This document shows positions 36,226 to 45,463 of a DNA stretch of 45,796 nucleotides, in pieces. The stretch's first letter is position 1. Each line of letters opens with the position of its first letter. Made by a program: the position numbers and the translations under genes. The stretch is from an uncultured Bacilli bacterium (GTDB taxonomy: Bacteria; Bacillota_I; Bacilli_A; RF39; UBA660): contig CANRPT010000006.1 in the NCBI GenBank assembly GCA_947632565.1, forward strand, positions 1 through 45,796, read 5' to 3'. Under the pieces are notes generated by a model, which had not been told where the DNA came from, did no database searches, and worked only from the letters and a program-made list of their open reading frames with translations.

Positions 36226-39200
36226 ATGGACTTTTTTCAGATCAGGGAAAGAAGTTGTAAGAATGGTGTGGTTGAAATCTATCCAGATTTTCGAGTATGT
36301 CGTTCTAAGGATTTGATGGTCCGTGGTAAATCCTTCTATGCAATTTGGGATGAAGAGAAAGGTTTGTGGTCGACCGATGAGTATGATGTTCAGAGATTGG
36401 TAGATCAAGAGCTGAATGAGTATGCAAAGAAAGTAGAATCTAGGTATGATGGAAGAATTGTTGTAAAACGAATGTCCGATTTTTCAAGTAGGAGTTGGTC
36501 TCAGTTTCGGCAGTATCTTTCGAATATTTCTGACAATTCTCATCAGTTGGATGAGAAACTTACTTTCTTAAATACCGAAGTAACAAAGAAGGATTATATT
36601 AGTAAGAGATTGAATTATAATTTGGAGGAAGGTGATTACTCTGGATGGGATGAACTCGTGGGAACCCTCTACGATCAAGAAAATCGTAAGCGAATTGAAT
36701 GGGCAATTGGGGCAATTGTCTCAGGAGACAGTCGTAACATTCAAAAATTTATTGTTTTTTATGGAGAAGCTGGTGCAGGTAAATCGACGATCCTCAATGT
36801 TATACAGGAATTATTCGAGGGTTATTATACAACCTTCGATGCAAAGGCGCTTACATCATCAAGCAACGCTTTCAGCACGGAGGTTTTCAAATCAAATCCT
36901 CTTGTCGGAATTCAACACGACGGAGACCTCTCAAAAATTGAAGATAACACCAAATTAAATTCGATTGTTTCTCATGAATACATGACAATGAACGAGAAGT
37001 ATAAAGCTTCTTATACTGCAAGAGCAAATTGCTTCTTATTTATGGCGACAAATCGTCCGGTTAAGATCACGGATGCTAAGTCTGGTATTATTCGGAGGTT
37101 GATCGATGTAAAACCGAGTGGAAATAAGATTCCTCCGAAGAAGTATCAGGCTTTGATGTCCAAGATTGATTTTGAACTCGGAGCAATCGCTAAACATTGT
37201 CTTGATGTTTATCAAGAGATGGGAAAGAACTATTATAATGGTTATAGACCATTGGAAATGATTCTTCAGACTGATGTCTTCTTTAACTTTGTAGAAGCCA
37301 ATTACTTTATATTTAGCGAAGAAGACTCCATTACATTGATGAGAGCCTATGATATGTATAAAACATATTGTGAGGAGGCGCTCGTTGATTTTAAACTCCC
37401 CCGTCATAAATTTAGGGAGGAATTGAAGAATTATTTTCGAGAGTTTTCAGATCGAGGATGGCAAGATGGTAAACAAGTTAGGAGTTTATATTCCGGATTT
37501 ATGAAAGAGAAATTCTCTTCAATTGAAAAGAAAGAGGAAGATCATCAGTTTTCATTGGTTCTAGAAGATACAACTTCTATACTTGATGATATTCTTGCAG
37601 ATTGTCCAGCGCAGTATGCAACAAAAGCTGGAACTCCAATGAAGAAGTGGAGTGAGGTGACTACAACTTTAAAAGATCTGGATACAACAAGACTTCATTA
37701 TGTAAAACCTCCTTTAAATCATATTGTAATTGATTTTGATTTAAAGGATGAGAAAGGGGAGAAGTCGATTGAGAGAAATCTTGAAGAAGCGTCTAAATGG
37801 CCTGCGACGTATGCTGAATTTAGCCAGGGCGGAGCTGGTGTTCATTTACACTATATTTTTGCAGGAGATCCAACTGCTTTGTCTTCGTCTTTTAGTAAAG
37901 ACATCGAAATCAAGACATTTGTTGGAAACTCGGCTCTTCGTAGAAGGGTATCTAGATGCAGAAACATTCAGCCAGCTGCCTTATCCTATAATTTGCCCAG
38001 GAAGGAGAGAAGAATGCTTAATTTTGAAGGAGTCAAATCAGAGCGAAAGCTCCGAGACTTAATTGAGAAGAATCTTAGAAAAGAGATTCACCCGGGAACA
38101 AAGCCTAGTATTGACTTTATATTTAAGATTCTAGAAGATGCATATTCGAATGGGTTGAAGTATGATGTAACAGATATGCGTCCTAAGATTTTGGCGTTTG
38201 CTAATAATAGTACGCATCAGTCTGATTATTGTGTAAAATTAGTAGCAAAGATGAAGTTTAAATCAGAAGAGTCAAACGCCCCTGAAGAATCAAATGGGGA
38301 CTTGGTCTTTTTTGATGTTGAGGTTTTTCCAAACCTATTTTTGGTGAATTGGAAAGTTGCTGGAGAAGGTAAGTCAGTTGTTCGAATGATCAATCCCGAT
38401 TCTAAGGATATTGAGAATCTGATGAAGGCAAAACTTGTTGGGTTTAATTGCAGAAGGTACGACAATCATATTTTGTATGCGAGGTATATTGGATATTCGA
38501 TTGAAGAATTGTTCCAATTGAGTCAGAGAATTATTAAGGAAAGTAAGAATTGTATGTTCTCTGAGGCATATAATATTTCATATACAGATGTTTATGATTT
38601 TGCTTCTGCTGCTAACAAGAAGAGTCTTAAGAAATTCGAAATTGAATTGGGGATTCATCATCAAGAGCTTGGGCTTCCTTGGGATCATCCCGTTCCAGAA
38701 GAAAAGTGGCCTATGGTCGCTGAGTATTGCGACAATGATGTTATTGCGACCGAGGCTGTATTTAATTATTTACAGGGAGATTGGGTTGCTCGTCAAATTC
38801 TAGCAGAATTGAGTGGTTTAACAGTAAATGACACAACAAATCAACATTCTACCAAGATTATATTTGGGAACAATAAGCATCCTCAGGATCAGTTTGTTTA
38901 TACAGATTTGAGCGAGATGTTCCCTGGATACAAATATGATCATGGTGTGAGTACTTATCGAGGAGAAGAGACTGGGGAGGGTGGTTACGTTTATGCAGAG
39001 CCTGGTATCTATAATAATGTGGCCCTTCTTGATATTGCTTCTATGCATCCCACTAGTATTGAGTGTCTTAATTTGTTTGGGCCTTATACACGCATATTTA
39101 GTGATATTAAATCCGCTCGTATCGCGATTAAGCACAAGGATTATGCGGCTCTTGACACTCTTATGGATGGGAAGTTGAAGCCATTTGTAGAAGAAGCTGA

Positions 39201-40050
39201 GAAAGATGGAAGGTTTTCTTTAAAGGATCTTTCAAATGCCTTGAAGACTGTTATTAATTCTATTTATGGATTGACCTCCGCTAAATTTGAGAATCCGTTT
39301 AGAGATCCAAGGAATATTGATAATATTGTAGCAAAGCGTGGAGCCTTATTTATGATTGATCTAAAGCATGCAGTTCAAGAAAAGGGCTTTACCGTTGCTC
39401 ATATTAAGACAGATTCGATTAAGATTCCAGATGCGACAGAAGAGATTATAGCTTTTGTTATGGAGTTTGGTGAAAGTTATGGCTATACTTTTGAGCATGA
39501 GGCAACTTATGAGAAGATGTGCCTTGTAAATGATGCTGTATATGTAGCAAAGATTAAGGATGGTCCTTGGACTGCAACTGGAGCTCAGTTTCAGCATCCT
39601 GTGGTATTTAAGACTTTATTTTCTAAAGAACCTCTCGAATTTAAGGATTTTTGCGAAGCAAAGTCTGTTACTAGTGCATTATATTTGGATTTTAATGAGG
39701 ATCTTGGAGAAGATGAACATAATTATCAGTTTATTGGAAAAGCTGGTTTATTTGTTCCAATTCTTCCTGGATATGGAGGAGGTATATTGCTTAGAGAAAA
39801 AGATGGAAAATATTATGCAGCAACTGGAACTAAAGGATATCGTTGGATGGAAGCAGAGGTCGTAAGAGATCTTGAGAAAGAAAACATAATAGATCGAAAC
39901 TATGGATATCAATTGGTAAAAGAGGCAATTCATACAATCGATAAATTTGGAGACTGTAAAGAGTTTATAGAATCTGATGATCCTCCGTGGGATGATCCAT
40001 GTAAAGATGGTTGTGAGAACTGTGACAAAAAGGCTTGTCCGATTATTTGA
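36226..40050 (+). CDS. SF3 helicase-AEP primase-family B DNA polymerase fusion
   Basis: The 1274-aa product seems to be a one-protein replisome. Residues 170-300: SF3 helicase, Walker A GEAGAGKST (180-188), Walker B-like VGIQHDGD (227-234), sensor ATNRP (274-278), arginine RR (290-291). Residues 495-590: primase of the archaeo-eukaryotic type, DxD in VIDFDL (503/505), GVHLHY (538-543) and DIEIKTF (559-565). Residues 692-850: proofreading exonuclease (FFDVEVF, VGFNCRRYDN, YCDNDV). Residues 933-1070: polymerase motifs A (LLDIASMHP, D935), B (KTVINSIYG) and C (IKTDSI, D1063, with the usual first Asp replaced by Lys). The end has four Cys (about C-x3-C-x2-C-x4-C), a possible metal cluster. AAAGGAGG precedes the ATG. 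Confidence 0.85.
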   Translation: MDFFQIRERSCKNGVVEIYPDFRVCRSKDLMVRGKSFYAIWDEEKGLWSTDEYDVQRLVDQELNEYAKKVESRYDGRIVVKRMSDFSSRSWSQFRQYLSNISDNSHQLDEKLTFLNTEVTKKDYISKRLNYNLEEGDYSGWDELVGTLYDQENRKRIEWAIGAIVSGDSRNIQKFIVFYGEAGAGKSTILNVIQELFEGYYTTFDAKALTSSSNAFSTEVFKSNPLVGIQHDGDLSKIEDNTKLNSIVSHEYMTMNEKYKASYTARANCFLFMATNRPVKITDAKSGIIRRLIDVKPSGNKIPPKKYQALMSKIDFELGAIAKHCLDVYQEMGKNYYNGYRPLEMILQTDVFFNFVEANYFIFSEEDSITLMRAYDMYKTYCEEALVDFKLPRHKFREELKNYFREFSDRGWQDGKQVRSLYSGFMKEKFSSIEKKEEDHQFSLVLEDTTSILDDILADCPAQYATKAGTPMKKWSEVTTTLKDLDTTRLHYVKPPLNHIVIDFDLKDEKGEKSIERNLEEASKWPATYAEFSQGGAGVHLHYIFAGDPTALSSSFSKDIEIKTFVGNSALRRRVSRCRNIQPAALSYNLPRKERRMLNFEGVKSERKLRDLIEKNLRKEIHPGTKPSIDFIFKILEDAYSNGLKYDVTDMRPKILAFANNSTHQSDYCVKLVAKMKFKSEESNAPEESNGDLVFFDVEVFPNLFLVNWKVAGEGKSVVRMINPDSKDIENLMKAKLVGFNCRRYDNHILYARYIGYSIEELFQLSQRIIKESKNCMFSEAYNISYTDVYDFASAANKKSLKKFEIELGIHHQELGLPWDHPVPEEKWPMVAEYCDNDVIATEAVFNYLQGDWVARQILAELSGLTVNDTTNQHSTKIIFGNNKHPQDQFVYTDLSEMFPGYKYDHGVSTYRGEETGEGGYVYAEPGIYNNVALLDIASMHPTSIECLNLFGPYTRIFSDIKSARIAIKHKDYAALDTLMDGKLKPFVEEAEKDGRFSLKDLSNALKTVINSIYGLTSAKFENPFRDPRNIDNIVAKRGALFMIDLKHAVQEKGFTVAHIKTDSIKIPDATEEIIAFVMEFGESYGYTFEHEATYEKMCLVNDAVYVAKIKDGPWTATGAQFQHPVVFKTLFSKEPLEFKDFCEAKSVTSALYLDFNEDLGEDEHNYQFIGKAGLFVPILPGYGGGILLREKDGKYYAATGTKGYRWMEAEVVRDLEKENIIDRNYGYQLVKEAIHTIDKFGDCKEFIESDDPPWDDPCKDGCENCDKKACPII

Positions 40051-40061
40051 AAGGAGAATTA

Positions 40062-40547
40062 ATGATGGTTGAATCTAATATTCGTATCGAGAATGCTAAG
40101 ATTGCTTTTAGGAATTTTTCGGGTAAGGAAGGAAAGTTTAATCCTGCTGGTAGAAGGAACTTTTGTGTTATATTTGATCAAGAGACTGGAAATCGTCTGA
40201 AAGAGGATGGTTGGAATATTCGATATTTGAGAAGTAGAGATGAAGATGAACCTGATACTCCTTATCTTCAGGTAGCCGTAAGTTTTGATAATTATCCTCC
40301 TAGGGTTGTTCTCATTACAAATTCTGGTAAGACAACTCTTGATGAAGAATCTGTTAATATTCTTGATTGGGCTGAGATTGAGAATGTTGATTTGATTATT
40401 CGTCCTTACAATTGGGAATTGAATGGAAGAACCGGAACGAAGGCGTATCTGAAGGCGATTTATGTTACTCTTTCAGAGGATGAATTTGAGAGTAAATATT
40501 GTGATGTTCCTGACAGTGGAAAAGGCGGTACAATAAATGAACATTAA
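40062..40547 (+). CDS. Putative single-stranded DNA-binding protein
   Basis: ATG 40062 lies 6 nt behind AAAGGAG; GTG 40035 is rejected. The 161-aa product (SNIRIENAKIAFRNFSGKEG; RRNFCVIFDQETGNRLKEDG; TPYLQVAVSFDNYPPRVVLI; VDLIIRPYNWELNGRTGTKA) is strand-rich with an acidic, flexible C-terminus (DVPDSGKGGTINEH), like phage ssDNA-binding proteins. It sits right after the polymerase. The OB-fold is inferred from the strand pattern and position. The end overlaps the helicase gene by 11 nt. Confidence 0.6.
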   Translation: MMVESNIRIENAKIAFRNFSGKEGKFNPAGRRNFCVIFDQETGNRLKEDGWNIRYLRSRDEDEPDTPYLQVAVSFDNYPPRVVLITNSGKTTLDEESVNILDWAEIENVDLIIRPYNWELNGRTGTKAYLKAIYVTLSEDEFESKYCDVPDSGKGGTINEH

Positions 40548-41748
40548 TCTATATCCTCATCAGAAAGAGGCTGTAGAGAAGCTCAGGTCTGGCTCCATCC
40601 TTTGTGGTGGAGTCGGATCTGGGAAATCAATTACAGCTCTTTTTTATTTTTTTCAAAAAGTTTGTAGTAATATGAATAATCCTATGGATCTTTATATTAT
40701 TACAACTGCCAGAAAAAGAGATACTTTAGAATGGGATAAAGAATGTTCTAAATTTTCAATTAGTAAGAATCGAGAAGATAGTGCTGGTCATATTTTGTTG
40801 GTTATTGATTCTTGGAATAATATTCACAAATATGAAAAGATCACAAATGCTTTTTTTATTTTTGATGAACAGAGGGTTGTAGGTTCTGGTAGTTGGGTAA
40901 AGTCATTTTTGAAGATTACAAAAAATAATCAATGGATTATTTTAAGTGCTACACCTGGGGATACTTGGTCAGATTATATCCCCGTGTTCGTTGCAAATGG
41001 GTTTTATAGAAATCGAACTGATTTTTTTAGACAGCATGTTATTTATGATCGTTATTCAAAGTATCCGAAGATTGATAGATATATCGAATGTGGAAAATTA
41101 ACTTCATATTTAAGGAGGATTTTAGTTAAGATGGACTATAACAGAACAAAAAAGATTCATAAAGAAGATATTGTTTGTTATTATGATAAAAGTAAGTATA
41201 AAGAGATTATGAAGACCAGAGTTAATCCATTTAAGAATGGGGAACCAATAAATGATGCATCAACTCTTTGTTATACTTTAAGAAAAGTGGTTAATCAAGA
41301 TCCTAGTAGGATTCAAGCAATTAGAGAATTGGTTTTAACTCACGATAAGATAATTATATTTTATAATTATGATTATGAGCTTGATTTATTAAAAGTGGCA
41401 TTGCTTGATTTGTTTGATATTTTTTCACTTGATTTTGGTTATGCGGAATGGAATGGCCATAAACATGAGAATATTCCTAAAACTGACAAATGGGTATATT
41501 TGGTTCAGTATGCTGCTGGAGCTGAAGGATGGAATTGTACTGAAACAAATGTAATTATATTTTTCTCTCAGAATTATTCATATCGTTCGATGGTTCAGGC
41601 GGCTGGCAGAATTGATAGGATTAATAGCCCATTTGATAATTTATATTATTATAGAATTCGTTCTTCTGCACCGATTGATATTGCAATTAATCGTGCTCTT
41701 ATGAATAAAAAGAACTTTAACGAAAATAATTTTTATAAACGCTCGTAA
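40537..41748 (+). CDS. SF2 (DEAD/SNF2-like) helicase
   Basis: The 403-aa product has motif Q/I (LYPHQKEAVEKL; GGVGSGKSIT), motif II FDEQR (a DExx variant), motif III ILSATP, a C-terminal RecA domain (HDKIIIFYNYDYELDLLKVA; YLVQYAAGAEGWNCTETNVI) and motif VI QAAGRIDR. This is a compact SF2 helicase as in phage SNF2/DEAD proteins acting at forks or in recombination. No nuclease domain is attached; the two nucleases that follow are probably its partners. Confidence 0.88.
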   Translation: MNINLYPHQKEAVEKLRSGSILCGGVGSGKSITALFYFFQKVCSNMNNPMDLYIITTARKRDTLEWDKECSKFSISKNREDSAGHILLVIDSWNNIHKYEKITNAFFIFDEQRVVGSGSWVKSFLKITKNNQWIILSATPGDTWSDYIPVFVANGFYRNRTDFFRQHVIYDRYSKYPKIDRYIECGKLTSYLRRILVKMDYNRTKKIHKEDIVCYYDKSKYKEIMKTRVNPFKNGEPINDASTLCYTLRKVVNQDPSRIQAIRELVLTHDKIIIFYNYDYELDLLKVALLDLFDIFSLDFGYAEWNGHKHENIPKTDKWVYLVQYAAGAEGWNCTETNVIIFFSQNYSYRSMVQAAGRIDRINSPFDNLYYYRIRSSAPIDIAINRALMNKKNFNENNFYKRS

Positions 41749-41767
41749 AAAATACATATGCTATAAT
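41744..41767 (+). promoter_or_regulatory. Phage-type promoter P12
   Basis: CGTAAAAAATACA, 5 nt, perfect TATAAT (41762-41767), starting inside the last codons of the helicase gene. Drives the nuclease-RNA polymerase operon; a hairpin with T-run follows at once. Confidence 0.85.
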
Positions 41768-41774
41768 GGAATGG

Positions 41775-41807
41775 AATAGGATGTCTCCGCATTCTATTTA
41801 TTTTTTT
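41775..41807 (+). terminator. Terminator-like hairpin between P12 and the nuclease gene
   Basis: AATAGGATG (41775-41783) pairs with CATTCTATT (41790-41798) around TCTCCG, with one G-T pair, followed by TATTTTTTT. It lies downstream of P12 and upstream of the ribosome binding site, the reverse of the usual terminator-promoter order. It could attenuate P12 or end the helicase transcript. Confidence 0.7.
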
Positions 41808-41825
41808 CGAAAGGAGGTGTCATTC

Positions 41826-42161
41826 TTGTTAGAATCTTCGTTTCAAAGATCTTTGGTTAAAGACATCGAAAATAAATTTCCAGGTTCTATTATTATTAAG
41901 AATGATACATCTCATAAACAAGGGTTTCCCGATTTAACAATATTGTATAAAAATAAATGGGCGGTTCTTGAATGTAAAAGATCTAAGACTGCACCGCATC
42001 AACCAAATCAAGATAAGTATGTCGATATTCTAGATAAAATGTCCTTCTCGAGATTTGTGTATCCAGAGAATAAGGAGGAAGTATTAGATGAACTTCAACA
42101 AGCATTCAAACCTAGAAGGCCAACACGCGTTTCTAAGCGCGAGCAAGTATCATTGGATTAA
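41826..42161 (+). CDS. VRR-NUC domain nuclease
   Basis: TTG 41826 is chosen because AAAGGAGGTG lies upstream; ATG 41766 falls in the promoter -10. The 111-aa product shows the VRR-NUC core: ESSFQRSLVKDIENKF, GFPDLTIL (Asp of the PD pair), WAVLECKRS (ExK) and QPNQDKYVDIL. These small Holliday-junction-type nucleases accompany SF2 helicases in phage replication modules. It overlaps the next gene by 74 nt. Confidence 0.85.
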   Translation: MLESSFQRSLVKDIENKFPGSIIIKNDTSHKQGFPDLTILYKNKWAVLECKRSKTAPHQPNQDKYVDILDKMSFSRFVYPENKEEVLDELQQAFKPRRPTRVSKREQVSLD

Positions 42162-42648
42162 TTATGATGATGAAAAGCTTACTTTAGCTTTCAAGAATCA
42201 TTTGGCTACTTTGAGAGGAACCGAACTTCATGAATTTGCATACAACGCTATTCGTCTTGGGATTCGTCTTCCTTCTTCAAAGAAGACTTTGAATATGTAT
42301 ATTAATGATGCAATTGGATTTAGAATGAATGTTGAGCAGCCTCTATATTATTCTGAGAATGCTTTTGGAACTGCAGATTCTATTTCTTTTAGAAAAGGTG
42401 TTCTTAGAATTCATGATTTGAAGACTGGACAAAGTTCTGTTTCTATGCATCAGCTAGAAGTCTATGCGGCCTTATTTTGTTTGGAATATCATAAAAAGCC
42501 TTCCGATATTAAAATCATGCTCCGTATTTATCAGTCTGATAAGGTTATTTGTTATGAACCTCCGGCTGAGGATATTTTATTTATAATGGATAAAATTGTT
42601 AGATTTGATAAAAAGATTGAAGAGATGAAGATTGAGGAGGATATTTGA
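42088..42648 (+). CDS. PD-(D/E)XK nuclease, RecB/Cas4-like
   Basis: The 186-aa product has the RecB-family motifs in order: the H in RGTELHEFAY, FGTADSI (Asp), LRIHDLKTG (DxK) and QLEVYAALF (Q-x3-Y). The AAGGAGGAAG site lies inside the upstream gene. No four-Cys cluster is seen, so it is RecB-like without the Fe-S cluster of Cas4. A role in DNA end processing or recombination, together with the SF2 helicase and VRR-NUC protein, is likely. Confidence 0.8.
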   Translation: MNFNKHSNLEGQHAFLSASKYHWINYDDEKLTLAFKNHLATLRGTELHEFAYNAIRLGIRLPSSKKTLNMYINDAIGFRMNVEQPLYYSENAFGTADSISFRKGVLRIHDLKTGQSSVSMHQLEVYAALFCLEYHKKPSDIKIMLRIYQSDKVICYEPPAEDILFIMDKIVRFDKKIEEMKIEEDI

Positions 42649-42649
42649 A

Positions 42650-45445
42650 ATGGATGATTTCTTGATTCATTACGGAACCCCCCATGAAGGAATTATACCA
42701 CATTCCGGAAGATTTGAATACGGTTCTGGTGAAGACCCTTACCAAGGAAGAATTGATTTTCTTGGAAGAGTTAAGCAGATGCGGGCAAGTGGAGAATATT
42801 CTTCTGATACAGAAATAGCTAGAGCTATGGAAATGTCTTCTGATCAGTTTCGATCTAGACTTTCTTCAGAAAGAGCTAGAAAGCAACAGGCCGATATTGC
42901 TATGGTTCAAAAGCTTAAGGATAAAGGGATGTCTAATGTTGCTATAGCTGAAAGATTAGGAATGACTGAAGGAACTGTTCGAAATTATCTTAAAGATAGA
43001 GAGGTTAGAAAAGAAACAACAATTTCTAATGTAAAACAAATTATTAAAGAAAATATCGATTCAAATGGCATCGTTGATGTTGGCGTTGGAACAGAGCGAT
43101 ATTTAGGAGTAAGTCGAGAGAAAATGAAAGCTGCTTTACAAGAACTTAGAGATGAAGGCTATAAAGTATATTATAGTAAAGTAAAGCAGCTTGGCACTGG
43201 TGAAGAGACTACTCTTATGGGGATCTGCCCTCCAGATATTAATTATTCTGAATTTAAGAAACGTCTTGAAAATAATGAATGGTATGTTATTACAGATAGA
43301 TCGGAAGATGGAGGAAAGACATTTACAAAAATAGAGCCCCCTAGAAGTGTCGATTCCTCCAGAATTCAAATTTGTTATGCAGAACAAGGTGGAATTGATA
43401 AAGATGGTGTTGTTGAGCTTCGTCGTGGTGTTGAAGATATTTCTTTAGGAAATGCCAGATATGCTCAAGTTCGTATTGCCGTTGATGGGACTCATTATAT
43501 TAAAGGAATGGCGATGTATCGAGATGATATGCCAGATGGTATTGATATTATATTTAATACCAATAAACATCTTGGAACGCCAATGCTAGATCCTAACCCC
43601 GATGCAAAACAAGTTTTGAAGCCAATGAGTGATGACCCAGAAAATCCTTTTAAAGCTTCAATTAAAAAAGATAATGAATTGGTTCTTGCCCAGAGACATT
43701 ATATTGATTCTAATGGCAAGGAACAGCTTTCTTCTTTGAATATTGTAAACGAAGAAGGAAGTTGGGGGACTTGGAGTAAGTCATTGTCTTCTCAATTTTT
43801 ATCTAAACAGTCAACTGTTCTTGCTAAGCAGCAGTTAGATCTAGAATATAAGTTTAAGCAAGAAGAATTTGATGAGATAATGTCTCTAACTAATCCGACT
43901 GTTAAGAGAAAGCTTCTTAAGGAATTTTCTGATGGTTGTGATTCCGATGCTGTTCATTTGAAAGCCGCTGGACTTCCTAGGCAGGGTTCATATGTTATTT
44001 TACCCACTCCAGATATAAAGCCGAATGAAGTTTATGCTCCTAATTATAAAGATGGAGAAACGGTTGCATTAATTCGTTATCCCCATGGTGGCGTGTTTGA
44101 GATTCCAGAATTGACAGTTAATAACCATTCAAAAGGGGCAAAGTCTCTTATGCCAAAAGGCGATGAAAGAAGCTTAAGAGATGCTATTGGTATTCACCCT
44201 AAAGTAGCGTCTACTCTTTCAGGAGCCGACTTTGATGGCGATACTGTATTGGTTATTCCAATGTCTACTGCTAAACTTAAAACTTCTAAATCTGAATTTG
44301 GAAGATCTAAAGCGTTTGAATCTTTAAAGGACTTTGATCCTAAAGAATCTTATCCATACTACGATGGAATGAAAGTCATGACTGATAAGGCAAAAGGAAA
44401 ATACATGGGTGATGTTTCTAATTTGATTACAGACATGACGATTAAAGGAGCAAGTCCAGATGAGATTGTAAGGGCAGTAAAGCATTCAATGGTCGTTATT
44501 GATGCCCCTAAGCATAAACTTAATTTTAGACAATCCTATGAGGATAATCGAATTGGAGAACTAAAAGAGAAGTATCAAGGCGGAGAAAGAAAAGGTGCAT
44601 CAACTCTTATCTCTAAAGCAAAGGGTGTCAAGTATATTAATGAAAGAAAAGAAGGTCAGGAGATTATAGATCCTAGCACTGGAAAGAAAAGGACAATTTA
44701 CATTAATCCTGACACAGGAGAAAAATTGTATACTGATACTGGTAGAAAGTTAGTAAAAGCTATCAGAGATAAAGAGACTAATCAAATAATAGGCTACACC
44801 GAGGGGGGTCGAGCACAAACAAAGACCACTTGGATGAAAGAAGCTAAGGATGCTAGGGAACTTTCATCCGGTACCCGTATGGAAGAAGTTTATGCCCAGC
44901 ACGCAAATAAATTAAAGGCTTTAGCGAATAAAGCTAGAAAAGCTTACTTAGATACACCTCCCCTCAAATATGAACCTTCTGCAAAGAGGGTATACAAAAA
45001 TGAAGTAGCCTCACTGGTTGCAGATTTAAACATTGCTCTTAAAAATGCACCTTTAGAAAGGAAGGCCCAACTTTTAGCAAATAATAGGGCTCGTGTAAAA
45101 AAAGAGGCCAATCCTGGTTTGGATGCAGAGCATAAAAAGAAGATTGATGGAAGAGAGCTTACAAAAGCAAGAGAAGATGTTGGTGCTGGAAAGAAAAGAA
45201 TTAAGTTAACCCCAGAGAGAGTAAAAGTTATTAACTCCGGTGCTATTAGTGATAGTATGCTCAGTAAAATATTAAATAATATGGATTCTAGAGAAATAAA
45301 AGAAGCTTTTACTCCTAGAACTCAGAAAGTTATGAGTGCTTCTAAGATTAACTTAGCAAAGAATCTTGCTGCTCTACATTATACTACTTCTGAGATTGCT
45401 GATAGACTTGGCGTATCAGTGTCAACAATTAATCGCTATCTTTAA
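42650..45445 (+). CDS. YonO-like single-chain RNA polymerase candidate with N-terminal HYG tag
   Basis: ATG 42650 follows GAGGAGGATATTTGAA. The 931-aa product begins MDDFLIHYGTPHEG and HSGRFEYGSGEDPYQG, a tag recalling the DYLAHYG tag of the head-region proteins at 1183 and 3421. Two helix-turn-helix units follow (about residues 50-115; MSNVAIAERLGMTEGTVRNY). The core has RYPHGGVFEIPEL, then IGIHPKVASTLSGADFDGDT with D527, D529, D531, and HSMVVIDAPKH near 614-624. These match the beta-prime-type catalytic loop (xADFDGDxM) and downstream VDxxK motif of YonO/crAss gp47/RNA-silencing polymerases. A final helix-turn-helix (SEIADRLGVSVSTINRYL) ends the chain. Catalysis and virion packaging are inferred. 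Confidence 0.72.
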   Translation: MDDFLIHYGTPHEGIIPHSGRFEYGSGEDPYQGRIDFLGRVKQMRASGEYSSDTEIARAMEMSSDQFRSRLSSERARKQQADIAMVQKLKDKGMSNVAIAERLGMTEGTVRNYLKDREVRKETTISNVKQIIKENIDSNGIVDVGVGTERYLGVSREKMKAALQELRDEGYKVYYSKVKQLGTGEETTLMGICPPDINYSEFKKRLENNEWYVITDRSEDGGKTFTKIEPPRSVDSSRIQICYAEQGGIDKDGVVELRRGVEDISLGNARYAQVRIAVDGTHYIKGMAMYRDDMPDGIDIIFNTNKHLGTPMLDPNPDAKQVLKPMSDDPENPFKASIKKDNELVLAQRHYIDSNGKEQLSSLNIVNEEGSWGTWSKSLSSQFLSKQSTVLAKQQLDLEYKFKQEEFDEIMSLTNPTVKRKLLKEFSDGCDSDAVHLKAAGLPRQGSYVILPTPDIKPNEVYAPNYKDGETVALIRYPHGGVFEIPELTVNNHSKGAKSLMPKGDERSLRDAIGIHPKVASTLSGADFDGDTVLVIPMSTAKLKTSKSEFGRSKAFESLKDFDPKESYPYYDGMKVMTDKAKGKYMGDVSNLITDMTIKGASPDEIVRAVKHSMVVIDAPKHKLNFRQSYEDNRIGELKEKYQGGERKGASTLISKAKGVKYINERKEGQEIIDPSTGKKRTIYINPDTGEKLYTDTGRKLVKAIRDKETNQIIGYTEGGRAQTKTTWMKEAKDARELSSGTRMEEVYAQHANKLKALANKARKAYLDTPPLKYEPSAKRVYKNEVASLVADLNIALKNAPLERKAQLLANNRARVKKEANPGLDAEHKKKIDGRELTKAREDVGAGKKRIKLTPERVKVINSGAISDSMLSKILNNMDSREIKEAFTPRTQKVMSASKINLAKNLAALHYTTSEIADRLGVSVSTINRYL

Positions 45446-45463
45446 AGAAAGGAGTTATTGATT

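Noticed and set aside
40062-40547. Naming the gene as a confirmed SSB
   Set aside because: The OB-fold is only suggested by strand pattern and position, so it is listed as putative.
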